From NCBI RefSeq assembly GCF_029227915.1, contig NC_079877.1, positions 62,001 to 126,000 on the forward strand: DNA of 64,000 nucleotides, in the 5' to 3' direction. The notes below the pieces were generated by a model. The model ran no database searches and was not told the DNA's origin. It was given only the letters and a program-made list of their open reading frames with translations. The position numbers were made by a program, and so were the translations under genes. The number at the start of each line of letters is the position of its first letter. The first letter of the stretch is position 1. Positions 13,949 through 26,961 of the stretch are shown here, in pieces. Origin of the DNA: Hydractinia symbiolongicarpus. Taxonomy: Eukaryota > Cnidaria > Hydrozoa > Anthoathecata > Hydractiniidae.

Positions 13949-16900
13949 ACTCATTTCCAGAACGATTTTTTAAATTATCTTTTCACCACTAAAACGCATG
14001 AGACATGTAGTTTTCAAAAATGTTTTCATTTTTGATGAGACGCGGAATAAAAGAAGTTTAATCGCCGGCAAACAAAAACCCGCGATTTCTTGTAAATGCC
14101 CTGCTTGGCTCGTATAGTCGAGTATATACAAAGAAAGTACCCTGTGAGTAAACTCATTTCCAGAACGACTTTTTAAATTATTTTTCACCACTAAAACGCA
14201 TGAGACTTGTAGTTTTCAAAAATGTTTTCACTTTTGATGAGACGCTGAATAAAAGAAGTTTAATCGCCGGCAAACGAAAACTTGCGAATTCCCGAAAATC
14301 CCGGACTCGGCCCGTACAGTCAAAAGTATACAAAGAAAATACCCAGGGAGTAAACTCATTTCCCGAACGATTTTTTAAATTATTTTTTCACCACTTAAAC
14401 GTATGAGACTTGAAGTTTTCAAAAATGTTTTCATTTTTGATGAGACGCTGAGTAAAAGAAGTTTAATCGCCGGCAAACGAAAACCCGCGAATTCCCGTAA
14501 ATCCCGGACTCGGCCCGTATAGTGGAATGTATACAAAGAAAGTACCCTGTGAGTAAACACATTTCCCGAACGATTTTTAAATTATTTTTTTACCACTAAA
14601 ACGCATGAGACTTGTAGTTTTCAAAAATGTTTTCATTTTTGATGAGACGCTGAATAAAAGAAATTTAATCGCCGGCAAACGAAAACCCGCGAATTCCCGT
14701 AAATCCCGGACTCGGCCCGTATAGTCAAAAGTATACAAAGAAAATACCCAGGGAGTAAACTCATTTCCAGAACGATTTTTTAAATTATCTTTTCACCACT
14801 AAAACGCATGAGACTTGTAGTTTTCCAAAATGTTTTCATTTTTGATGAGACGCTGAATAAAAGATGCTTAATCGCCGGCAAACGAAAACCCGCGATTTCC
14901 CGTAAGTCCCGTGCTTGGCTCGTATAGTCGAGTATATACAAATAAAGTACCCTGTGAGTAAAATCATTTCCAGAACGATTTTTTAAATTATTTTTTCACC
15001 ACTAAAACGCATGAGACTTGCAGTTTTCAAAAATGTTTTCATTTTTGATGAGACGCTGAATAAAAGAAGTTTAATCGTCGGCAAACGAAAACCCGCGAAT
15101 TCCTGTAAATCCCGTGCTTGGCTCGTATAGTCGAGTATATACAAATAAAGTACCCTGTGAGTAAAATCATTTCCAGAACGATTTTTTAAATTATTTTTTC
15201 ACCACTAAAACGCATGAGACTTGCAGTTTTCAAAAATGTTTTCATTTTTGATGAGACGCTGAATAAAAGAAGTTTATTCGCCGGCAAACGAAAACCCGCG
15301 AATTCCAGTAAATCCCGGACTCGGCCCGTACATTCAAAAGTATACAAAGAAAATACCCAGGGAGTAAACTCATTTCCCGAACGATTTTTTAAATTATTTT
15401 TTCACCACTAATACGCGTGAGACTTGTAGTTTTCAGGAATGTTTTCATTTTTGATGAGAAGCTGAATAAAAGAAGTTTAATCGCCGGCAAACGAAAACCC
15501 GCAATTTCCCGTAAATCCCGGACTCGGCCCGTATAGTCAAAAGTATACAAAGAAAGTACCCAGGGAGTAAAATCATTTCCCGAACGATTTTTTAAATTAT
15601 TTTTTCACCACTAAAACGCATGAGACTTGTAGTTTTTAGGAATGCTTTCATTTTTGATGAGACGCTTAATTGAAGACGTTTAATCACCGGCAAACGAAAA
15701 CCCGCGATTTCCCGTAAATCCCGGACTTGGCCGTATAGTCAAATGTATACAAAGAAAGTACCCTGTGAGTAAACTCATTTCCCGAACGATTTTTTAAATT
15801 ATTTTTGCACCACTAAAACGCATGAGACTTGTAGTTTTCAAAAATGTTTTCATTTTTGATGAGACGCTGAATAAAAGAAGTTTAATCGACGGCAAACAAA
15901 AACCCGCGATTTCCCGTAAATCCCGTGCTTGGCTCGTATAGTCGAGTATATACAAATAAAGTACCCTGTGAGTAAAATCATTTCCAGAACGATTTTTTAA
16001 ATTATTTTTTCACCACTAAAACGCATGAGACTTGTAGTTTTCAAAAATGTTTTCATTTTTGATGAGACGCGGAATAAAAGAAGTTTAATCGCCGGCAAAC
16101 GGAAACCCGCGATTTCCCGTAAATCCCGTGCTTGGCCCGTATAGTCGAGAATATACAAAGAAAGTACCCTGTGAGTAAACTCATTTCCAGAACGATTTTT
16201 TAAATTATCTTTTCACCACTAAAACGCATGAGACTTGTAGTTTTCAAAAATGTTTTCATTTTTGGTGAGACGCTGAATAAATGAAATTTAATCGCCGGCA
16301 AACGAAAACCCGCGAATTCCCGTAAATCCCGGACTCGGCCCGTATAGTCAAAAGTATACAAAGAAAATACCCAGAGAGTAAACTCATTTCCAGAACGATT
16401 TTTTAAATTATCTTTTCACCACTAAAACGCATGAGACTTGTAGTTTTCAAAAATGTTTTCATTTTTGATGAGACGCTGAATAAAATAAGTTTAATCGACG
16501 GCAAACAAAAACCCGCGATTTCCCGTAAATCCCGTGCTTGGCTCGTATAGTCGAGTATATACAAATAAAGTACCCTGTGAGTAAAATCATTTCCAGAACG
16601 ATTTTTTAAATTATCTTTTCACCACTAAAACGCATGAGACATGTAGTTTTCAAAAATGTTTTCATTTTTGATGAGACGCGGAATAAAAGAAGTTTAATCG
16701 CCGGCAAACAAAAACCCGCGATTTCTTGTAAATGCCCTGCTTGGCTCGTATAGTCGAGTATATACAAAGAAAGTACCCTGTGAGTAAACTCATTTCCAGA
16801 ACGACTTTTTAAATTATTTTTCACCACTAAAACGCATGAGACTTGTAGTTTTCAAAAATGTTTTCACTTTTGATGAGACGCTGAATAAAAGAAGTTTAAT

Positions 16901-18225
16901 CGCCGGCAAACGAAAACTTGCGAATTCCCGTAAATCCCGGACTCGGCCCGTACAGTCAAAAGTATACAAAGAAAATACCCAGGGAGTAAACTCATTTCCC
17001 GAACGATTTTTTAAATTATTTTTTCACCACTTAAACGTATGAGACTTGAAGTTTTCAAAAATGTTTTCATTTTTGATGAGACGCTGAGTAAAAGAAGTTT
17101 AATCGCCGGCAAACGAAAACCCGCGAATTCCCGTAAATCCCGGACTCGGCCCGTATAGTGGAATGTATACAAAGAAAGTACCCTGTGAGTAAACACATTT
17201 CCCGAACGATTTTTAAATTATTTTTTTACCACTAAAACGCATGAGACTTGTAGTTTTCAAAAATGTTTTCATTTTTGATGAGACGCTGAATAAAAGAAGT
17301 TTAATCGCCGGCAAACGAAAACCCGCGATTTCCCGTAAATCCCGTGCTTGGCCCGTATAGTCGAGTATATACAAAGAAAGTACCCTGTGAGTAAACTCAT
17401 TTCCAGAACGATTTTTTAAATTATCTTTTCACCACTAAAACGCATGAGACTTGTAGTTTTCCAAAATGTTTTCATTTTTGATGAGACGCGGAATAAAAGA
17501 AGTTTAATCGCCGGCAAACAAAAACCCGCGATTTCTTGTAAATGCCCTGCTTGGCTCGTATAGTCGAGTATATACAAAGAAAGTACCCTGTGAGTAAACT
17601 CATTTCCAGAACGACTTTTTAAATTATTTTTCACCACTAAAACGCATGAGACTTGTAGTTTTCAAAAATGTTTTCACTTTTGATGAGACGCTGAATAAAA
17701 GAAGTTTAATCGCCGGCAAACGAAAACTTGCGAATTCCCGTAAATCCCGGACTCGGCCCGTACAGTCAAAAGTATACAAAGAAAATACCTAGGGAGTAAA
17801 CTCATTTCCCGAACGATTTTTTAAATTATTTTTTCACCACTTAAACGTATGAGACTTGAAGTTTTCAAAAATGTTTTCATTTTTGATGAGACGCTGAGTA
17901 AAAGAAGTTTAATCGCCGGCAAACGAAAACCCGCGAATTCCCGTAAATCCCGGACTCGGCCCGTATAGTGGAATGTATACAAAGAAAGTACCCTGTGAGT
18001 AAACACATTTCCCGAACGATTTTTAAATTATTTTTTTACCACTAAAACGCATGAGACTTGTAGTTTTCAAAAATGTTTTCATTTTTGATGAGACGCTGAA
18101 TAAAAGAAGTTTAATCGCCGGCAAACGAAAACCCGCGATTTCCCGTAAATCCCGTGCTTGGCCCGTATAGTCGAGTATATACAAAGAAAGTACCCTGTGA
18201 GTAAACTCATTTCCAGAACGATTTT
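13949..18225 (+). repeat. Satellite block: 2636-bp duplication plus tandem 810-bp four-monomer HOR
   Basis: About 13949-14657 matches 16585-17293 at an offset of 2636 bp. Shared markers are GAGACATGTAG, CGATTTCTTGTAAATGCCC, AACTTGCGAATTCCC, and a shortened CGATTTTTAAATT. The segment 16606-17415 is then repeated at 17416-18225 (810 bp), with only a few changes, such as GACATGTAG to GACTTGTAG and CAAAAATG to CCAAAATG at the start. Between these lies 14786-16605, which recurs further right. No gene is visible. Confidence 0.82.
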
Positions 18226-20892
18226 TTAAATTATCTTTTCACCACTAAAACGCATGAGACTTGTAGTTTTCCAAAATGTTTTCATTTTTGATGAGACGCT
18301 GAATAAAAGATGCTTAATCGCCGGCAAACGAAAACCCGCGATTTCCCGTAAGTCCCGTGCTTGGCTCGTATAGTCGAGTATATACAAATAAAGTACCCTG
18401 TGAGTAAAATCATTTCCAGAACGATTTTTTAAATTATTTTTTCACCACTAAAACGCATGAGACTTGCAGTTTTCAAAAATGTTTTCATTTTTGATGAGAC
18501 GCTGAATAAAAGAAGTTTAATCGTCGGCAAACGAAAACCCGCGAATTCCTGTAAATCCCGTGCTTGGCTCGTATAGTCGAGTATATACAAATAAAGTACC
18601 CTGTGAGTAAAATCATTTCCAGAACGATTTTTTAAATTATTTTTTCACCACTAAAACGCATGAGACTTGCAGTTTTCAAAAATGTTTTCATTTTTGATGA
18701 GACGCTGAATAAAAGAAGTTTATTCGCCGGCAAACGAAAACCCGCGAATTCCAGTAAAATCCCGGACTCGGCCCGTACATTCAAAAGTATACAAAGAAAA
18801 TACCCAGGGAGTAAACTCATTTCCCGAACGATTTTTTAAATTATTTTTTCACCACTAATACGCATGAGACTTGTAGTTTTCAAAAATGTTTTCATTTTTG
18901 ATGAGACGCTGAATAAAAGAAGTTTAATCGCCGGCAAACGAAAACCCGCGATTTCCCGTAAATCCCGTGCTTGGCCCGTATAGTCGAGTATATACAAAGA
19001 AAGTACCCTGTGAGTAAACTCATTTCCAGAACGATTTTTTAAATTATCTTTTCACCACTAAAACGCATGAGACTTGTAGTTTTCCAAAATGTTTTCATTT
19101 TTGATGAGACGCTGAATAAAAGATGCTTAATCGCCGGCAAACGAAAACCCGCGATTTCCCGTAAGTCCCGTGCTTGGCTCGTATAGTCGAGTATATACAA
19201 ATAAAGTACCCTGTGAGTAAAATCATTTCCAGAACGATTTTTTAAATTATTTTTTCACCACTAAAACGCATGAGACTTGCAGTTTTCAAAAATGTTTTCA
19301 TTTTTGATGAGACGCTGAATAAAAGAAGTTTAATCGTCGGCAAACGAAAACCCGCGAATTCCTGTAAATCCCGTGCTTGGCTCGTATAGTCGAGTATATA
19401 CAAATAAAGTACCCTGTGAGTAAAATCATTTCCAGAACGATTTTTTAAATTATTTTTTCACCACTAAAACGCATGAGACTTGCAGTTTTCAAAAATGTTT
19501 TCATTTTTGATGAGACGCTGAATAAAAGAAGTTTATTCGCCGGCAAACGAAAACCCGCGAATTCCAGTAAATCCCGGACTCGGCCCGTACATTCAAAAGT
19601 ATACAAAGAAAATACCCAGGGAGTAAACTCATTTCCCGAACGATTTTTTAAATTATTTTTTCACCACTAATACGCGTGAGACTTGTAGTTTTCAGGAATG
19701 TTTTCATTTTTGATGAGAAGCTGAATAAAAGAAGTTTAATCGCCGGCAAACGAAAACCCGCAATTTCCCGTAAATCCCGGACTCGGCCCGTATAGTCAAA
19801 AGTATACAAAGAAAGTACCCAGGGAGTAAAATCATTTCCCGAACGATTTTTTAAATTATTTTTTCACCACTAAAACACATGAGACTTGTAGTTTTTAGGA
19901 ATGCTTTCATTTTTGATGAGACGCTTAATTGAAGACGTTTAATCACCGGCAAACGAAAACCCGCGATTTCCCGTAAATCCCGGACTTGGCCGTATAGTCA
20001 AATGTATACAAAGAAAGTACCCTGTGAGTAAACTCATTTCCCGAACGATTTTTTAAATTATTTTTGCACCACTAAAACGCATGAGACTTGTAGTTTTCAA
20101 AAATGTTTTCATTTTTGATGAGACGCTGAATAAAAGAAGTTTAATCGACGGCAAACAAAAACCCGCGATTTCCCGTAAATCCCGTGCTTGGCTCGTATAG
20201 TCGAGTATATACAAATAAAGTACCCTGTGAGTAAACTCATTTCCAGAACGATTTTTTAAATTATTTTTTCACCACTAAAACGCATGAGACTTGTAGTTTT
20301 CAAAAATGTTTTCATTTTTGATGAGACGCTGAATAAATGAAATTTAATCGCCGGCAAACGAAAACCCGCGAATTCCCGTAAATCCCGGACTCGGCCCGTA
20401 TAGTCAAAAGTATACAAAGAAAATACCCAGGGAGTAAACTCATTTCCAGAACGATTTTTTAAATTATCTTTTCACCACTAAAACGCATGAGACTTGTAGT
20501 TTTCAAAAATGTTTTCATTTTTGATGAGACGCTGAATAAAATAATTTTAATCGACGGCAAACAAAAACCCGCGATTTCCCGTAAATCCCGTGCTTGGCTC
20601 GTATAGTCGAGTATATACAAATAAAGTACCCTGTGAGTAAAATCATTTCCAGAACGATTTTTTAAATTATCTTTTCACCACTAAAACGCATGAGACTTGC
20701 AGTTTTCAAAAATGTTTTCATTTTTGATGAGACGCTGAATAAAAGAAGTTTAATCGTCGGCAAACGAAAACCCGCGAATTCCCGTAAATCCCGTGCTTGG
20801 CTCGTATAGTCGAGTATATACAAATAAAGTACCCTGTAATTAAAATCATTTCCAGAACGATTTTTTAAATTATTTTTTCACCACTAAAACGC
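18226..20892 (+). repeat. Satellite block duplicated from 14.8-16.6 kb
   Basis: The GATGCTTAATCGCC monomer and its followers at 14863 recur at 18309 (offset 3446) and 19122 (offset 4259). The stretch 19036-20230 follows 14777-15971 closely. Further on the offset drops to 4056 (GAATAAATGA at 16275 and 20331), so one monomer was lost in the copy. This block and its source are rich in the GACTTGCAG monomer family, which I did not see left of about 15 kb. No gene is visible. Confidence 0.8.
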
Positions 20893-22500
20893 ATGAGACT
20901 TGCAGTTTTCAAAAATGTTTTCATTTTTGATGAGACGCTGAATAAAAGAAGTTTAATCGCCGGCAAACGAAAACCCGCGAATTCCAGTAAATCCCGGACT
21001 CGGCCCGTACATTCAAAAGTATACAAAGAAAATTCATTTCCCGAACGATTTTTTAAATTATTTTTTCACCACTAATACGCGTGAGACTTGTAGTTTTCAG
21101 GAATGTTTTCATTTTTGATGAGAAGCTGAATAAAAGAAGTTTAATCGGCGGCAAACGAAAACCCGCGAATTCCAGTAAATCCCGGACTCGGCCCGTACAT
21201 TCAAATGTATACAAAGAAAATACCCAAGGAGTAAACTCATTTCCCGAACGATTTTTTAAATTATTTTTTCACCACTAATACGCGTGAGACTTGTAGTTTT
21301 CAGGAATGTTTTCATTTTTGATGAGAAGCTGAATAAAAGAAGTTTAATCGCCGGCAAACGAAAACCCGCGATTTCCCGTAAATCCCGGACTCGGCCCGTA
21401 TAGTCAAAAGTATACAAAGAAAGTACCCAGGGAGTAAATTCATTTCCCGAACGATTTTTTAAATTATTTTTTCACCACTAAAACGCATGAGACTTGTAGT
21501 TTTTAGGAATGCTTTCATTTTTGATGAGACGCTTAATTGAAGAAGTTTAATCACCGGCAAACGAAAACCCGCGATTTCCCGTAAATCCCGGACTTGGCCG
21601 TATAGTCAAATGTATACAAAGAAAGTACCCTGTGAGTAAACTCATTTCCCGAACGATTTTTTAAATTATTTTTGCACCACTAAAACGCATGAGACTTGTA
21701 GTTTTCAAAAATGTTTTCATTTTTGATGAGACGCTGAATAAAAGAAGTTTAATCGACGGCAAACAAAAACCCGCGATTTCCCGTAAATCCCGTGCTTGGC
21801 TCGTATAGTCGAGTATATACAAATAAAGTACCCTGTGAGTAAAATCATTTCCCCAACGATTTTTTAAATTATTTTTTCACCACTAAAACGCATGAGACTT
21901 GTAGTTTTCAAAAATGTTTTCATTTTTGATGAGACGCTGAATAAAAGATGCTTAATCGCCGGCAAACGAAAACCCGCGATTTCCCGTAAGTCCCGTGCTT
22001 GGCTCGTATAGTCGAGTATATACAAATAAAGTACCCTGTGAGTAAAATCATTTCCAGAACGATTTTTTAAATTATTTTTTCACCACTAAAACGCATGAGA
22101 CTTGCAGTTTTCAAAAATGTTTTCATTTTTGATGAGACGCTGAATAAAAGAAGTTTAATCGTCGGCAAACGAAAACCTGCGAATTCCCGTAAATCCCGTG
22201 CTTGGCTCGTATAGTCGAGTATATACAAATAAAGTACCCTGTGAGTAAAATCATTTCCAGAACGATTTTTTAAATTATTTTTTCACCACTAAAAGGCATG
22301 AGACTTGCAGTTTTCAAAAATGTTTTCATTTTTGATGAGACGCTGAATAAAAGAAGTTTAATCGCCGGCAAACGAAAACCTGCGAATTCCAGTAAATCCC
22401 GGACTCGGCCCGTACATTCAAAAGTATACAAAGAAAATACCCAGGGAGTAAACTCATTTCCCGAACGATTTTTTAAATTATTTTTTCACCACTAATACGC
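20893..22500 (+). repeat. Seven-monomer HOR of about 1420 bp, with a 188-bp monomer in the first copy
   Basis: The GACTTGCAG monomer at 20893 recurs at 22298 and the TACGCGTGAG monomer at 21081 recurs at 22501. The second pair gives 1420 bp, the first only 1405, because the monomer 20893-21080 lacks 15 bp: AAAGAAAA joins directly to TTCATTTCCCG, without the CCCAGGGAGTAAAC section. Its counterpart at 22298 is full length, so the deletion arose after, or was not copied in, the HOR duplication. Confidence 0.85.
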
Positions 22501-25500
22501 GTGAGACTTGTAGTTTTCAGGAATGTTTTCATTTTTGATGAGAAGCTGAATAAAAGAAGTTTAATCGGCGGCAAACGAAAACCCGCGAATTCCAGTAAAT
22601 CCCGGACTCAGCCCGTACATTCAAATGTATACAAAGAAAATACCCAGGGAGTAAACTCATTTCCCGAACGATTTTTTAAATTATTTTTTCACCACTAATA
22701 CGCGTGAGACTTGTAGTTTTCAGGAATGTTTTCATTTTTGATGAGAAGCTGAATAAAAGAAGTTTAATCGCCGGCAAACGAAAACCCGCGATTTCCCGTA
22801 AATCCCGGACTCGGCCCGTATAGTCAAAAGTATACAAAGAAAGTACCCAGGGAGTAAATTCATTTCCCGAACGATTTTTTAAATTATTTTTTCACCACTA
22901 AAACGCATGAGACTTGTCGTTTTTAGGAATGCTTTCATTTTTGATGAGACGCTTAATTGAAGAAGTTTAATCACCGGCAAACGAAAACCCGCGATTTCCC
23001 GTAAATCCCGGACTTGGCCGTATAGTCAAATGTATACAAAGAAAGTACCCTGTGAGTAAACTCATTTCCCGAACGATTTTTTAAATTATTTTTGCACCAC
23101 TAAAACGCATGAGACTTGTAGTTTTTAAAAATGTTTTCATTTTTGATGAGACGCTGAATAAAAGAAGTTTAATGGACGGCAAACAAAAACCCGCGATTTC
23201 CCGTAAATCCCGTGCTTGGCTCGTATAGTCGAGTATATACAAATATTGTACCCTGTGAGTAAAATCATTTCCAGAACGATTTTTTAAATTATTTTTTCAC
23301 CACTAAAACGCATGAGACTTGCAGTTTTCAAAAATGTTTTCATTTTTGATGAGACGCTGAATAAAAGAAGTTTAATCGCCGGCAAACGAAAACCCGCGAA
23401 TTCCCGTAAATCCCGTGCTTGGCTCGTATAGTCGAGTATATACAAATAAAGTACCCTGTGAGTAAATTCATTTCCAGAACGATTTTTTAAATTATTTTTT
23501 CACCACTAAAACGCATGAGACTTGCAGTTTTCAAAAATGTTTTCATTTTTGATGAGACGCTGAATAAAAAAAGTTTAATCGCCGGCAAACGAAAACCCGC
23601 GAATTCCCGTAAATCCCATGCTTGGTTCGTATAGTCGAGTATATACAAATAAAGTACCCTGTGAGTAAAATCATTTCCAGAACGATTTTTTAAATTATTT
23701 TTTCACCACTAAAACGCATGAGACTTGCAGTTTTCAAAAATGTTTTCATTTTTGATGAGACGCTGAATAAAAGAAGTTTAATCGCCGGCAAACGAAAACC
23801 CGCGAATTCCAGTAAATCCCGGACTCGGCCCGTACATTCAAAAGTATACAAAGAAAATACCGAGGGAGTAAACTCATTTCCCGAACGATTTTTTAAATTA
23901 TTTTTTCACCACTAAAACGCATGAGACTTGTAGTTTTCAGGAATGCTTTCATTTTTGATGAGACGCTTAATTGAAGAAGTTTAATCACCGGCAAGCGAAA
24001 ACCCGCGATTTCCCGTAAATCCCGGACTTGGCCGTATAGTCAAATGTATACAAATAAAGTACCCTGTGAGTAAAATCATTTCCAGAACGATTTTTTAAAT
24101 TATTTTTTCACCACTAAAACGCATGAGACTTGCAGTTTTCGAAAATGTTTTCATTTTTGATGAGACGCTGAATAAAAGAAGTTTAATCGCCGGCAAACGA
24201 AAACCCGCGAATTCCCGTAAATCCCGTGCTTGGCTCGTATAGTCGAGTATATACAAATAAAGTACCCTGTGAGTAAAATCATTTCCAGAACGATTTTTTA
24301 AATTATTTTTTCACCACTAATACGCGTGAGACTTGTAGTTTTCAGGAATGTTTTCATTTTTGATGAGAAGCTGAATAAAAGAAGTTTAATCGCCGGCAAA
24401 CGAAAACCCGCGAATTCCAGTAAATCCCGGACTCGGCCCGTACATTCAAAAGTATACAAAGAAAATACCCAGGGAGTAAACTCATTTCCCGAACGATTTT
24501 TTAAATTATTTTTTCACCACTAATACGCGTGAGACTTGTAGTTTTCAGGAATGTTTTCATTTTTGATGAGAAGCTGAATAAAAGAAGTTTAATCGGCGGC
24601 AAACGAAAACCCGCGAATTCCAGTAAATCCCGGACTCGGCCCGTACATTCAAATGTATACAAAGAAAATACCCAGGGAGTAAACTCATTCCCCGAACGAT
24701 TTTTTAAATTATTTTTTCACCACTAATACGCGTGAGACTTGTAGTTTTCAGGAATGTTTTCATTTTTGATGAGAAGCTGAATAAAAGAAGTTTAATCGCC
24801 GGCAAACGAAAACCCGCGATTTCCCGTAAATCCCGGACTCGGCCCGTATAGTCAAAAGTATACAAAGAAAGTACCCAGGGAGTAAATTCATTTCCCGAAC
24901 GATTTTTTAAATTATTTTTTCACCACTAAAACGCATGAGACTTGTCGTTTTTAGGAATGCCTTCATTTTTGATGAGACGCTTAATTGAAGAAGTTTAATC
25001 ACCGGCAAACGAAAACCCGCGATTTCCCGTAAATCCCGGACTTGGCCGTATAGTCAAATGTATACAAAGAAAGTACCCTGTGAGTAAACTCATTTCCCGA
25101 ACGATTTTTTAAATTATTTTTGCACCACTAAAACGCATGAGACTTGTAGTTTTTAAAAATGTTTTCATTTTTGATGAGACGCTGAATAAAAGAAGTTTAA
25201 TCGACGGCAAACAAAAACCCGCGATTTCCCGTAAATCCCGTGCTTGGCTCGTATAGTCGAGTATATACAAATATTGTACCCTGTGAGTAAAATCATTTCC
25301 AGAACGATTTTTTAAATTATTTTTTCACCACTAAAACGCATGAGACTTGCAGTTTTCAAAAATGTTTTCATTTTTGATGAGACGCTGAATAAAAGAAGTT
25401 TAATCGCCGGCAAACGAAAACCCGCGAATTCCCGTAAATCCCGTGCTTGGCTCGTATAGTCGAGTATATACAAATAAAGTACCCTGTGAGTAAATTCATT

Positions 25501-26961
25501 TCCAGAACGATTTTTTAAATTATTTTTTCACCACTAAAACGCATGAGACTTGCAGTTTTCAAAAATGTTTTCATTTTTGATGAGACGCTGAATAAAAGAA
25601 GTTTAATCGCCGGCAAACGAAAACCCGCGAATTCCAGTAAATCCCGGACTCGGCCCGTACATTCAAAAGTATACAAAGAAAATACCGAGGGAGTAAACTC
25701 ATTTCCCGAACGATTTTTTAAATTATTTTTTCACCACTAAAACGCATGAGACTTGTAGTTTTCAGGAATGCTTTTATTTTTGATGAGACGCTTAATTGAA
25801 GAAGTTTAATCACCGGCAAACGAAAACCCGCGATTTCCCGTAAATCCCGGACTTGGTTGTATAGTCAAATGTATACAAATAAAGTACCCTGTGAGTAAAA
25901 TCATTTCCAGAACGATTTTTTAAATTATTTTTTCACCACTAAAACGCATGAGACTTGCAGTTTTCGAAAATGTTTTCATTTTTGATGAGACGCTGAATAA
26001 AAGAAGTTTAATCGCCGGCAAACGAAAACCCGCGAATTCCCGTAAATCCCGTGCTTGGCTCGTATAGTCGAGTATATACAAATAAAGTACCCTGTGAGTA
26101 AAATCATTTCCAGAACGATTTTTTAAATTATTTTTTCACCACTAATACGCGTGAGACTTGTAGTTTTCAGGAATGTTTTCATTTTTGATGAGAAGCTGAA
26201 TAAAAGAAGTTTAATCGCCGGCAAACGAAAACCCGCGAATTCCAGTAAATCCCGGACTCGGCCCGTACATTCAAAAGTATACAAAGAAAATACCCAGGGA
26301 GTAAACTCATTTCCCGAACGATTTTTTAAATTATTTTTTCACCACTAATACGCGTGAGACTTGTAGTTTTCAGGAATGTTTTCATTTTTGATGAGAAGCT
26401 GAATAAAAGAAGTTTAATCGCCGGCAAACGAAAACCCGCGATTTCCCGTAAATCCCGGACTCGGCCCGTATAGTCAAAAGTATACAAAGAAAGTACCCAG
26501 GGAGTAAATTCATTTCCCGAACGATTTTTTAAATTATTTTTTCACCACTAAAACGCATGAGACTTGTAGTTTTCAGGAATGCTTTCATTTTTGATGAGAC
26601 GCCTAATTGAAGAAGTTTAATCACCGGCAAACGAAAACCCGCGATTTCCCGTAAATCCCGGACTTGGCCGTATAGTCAAATGTATACAAATAAAGTACCC
26701 TGTGAGTAAAATCATTTCCAGAACGATTTTTTAAATTATTTTTTCACCACTAAAACGCATGAGACTTGCAGTTTTCAAAAATGTTTTCATTTTTGATGAG
26801 ACGCTGAATAAAAGAAGTTTAATCGCCGGCAAACGAAAACCCGCGAATTCCCGTAAATCCCGTGCTTGGCCCGTATAGTCGAGTATATACAAATAAAGTA
26901 CCCTGTGAGTAAAATCATTTCCAGAACGATTTTTTAAATTATTTTTTCACCACTAAAACGC
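22501..26961 (+). repeat. Nine-monomer HOR of 1825 bp
   Basis: The TACGCGTGAG monomer with TTGATGAGAAGCTG appears at 22501, 24326 and 26151, spaced 1825 bp each time. The GACTTGCAG monomer with ACCGAGGGAG occurs at 23718 and 25543, again 1825 bp apart. The form AAATATTGTACC is in both copies (near 23241 and 25270). Copies differ by a few bases, for example CGGCAAGCG against CGGCAAACG, so the amplification looks recent. This HOR overlaps the left end of the 9.1-kb duplication. Confidence 0.87.
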
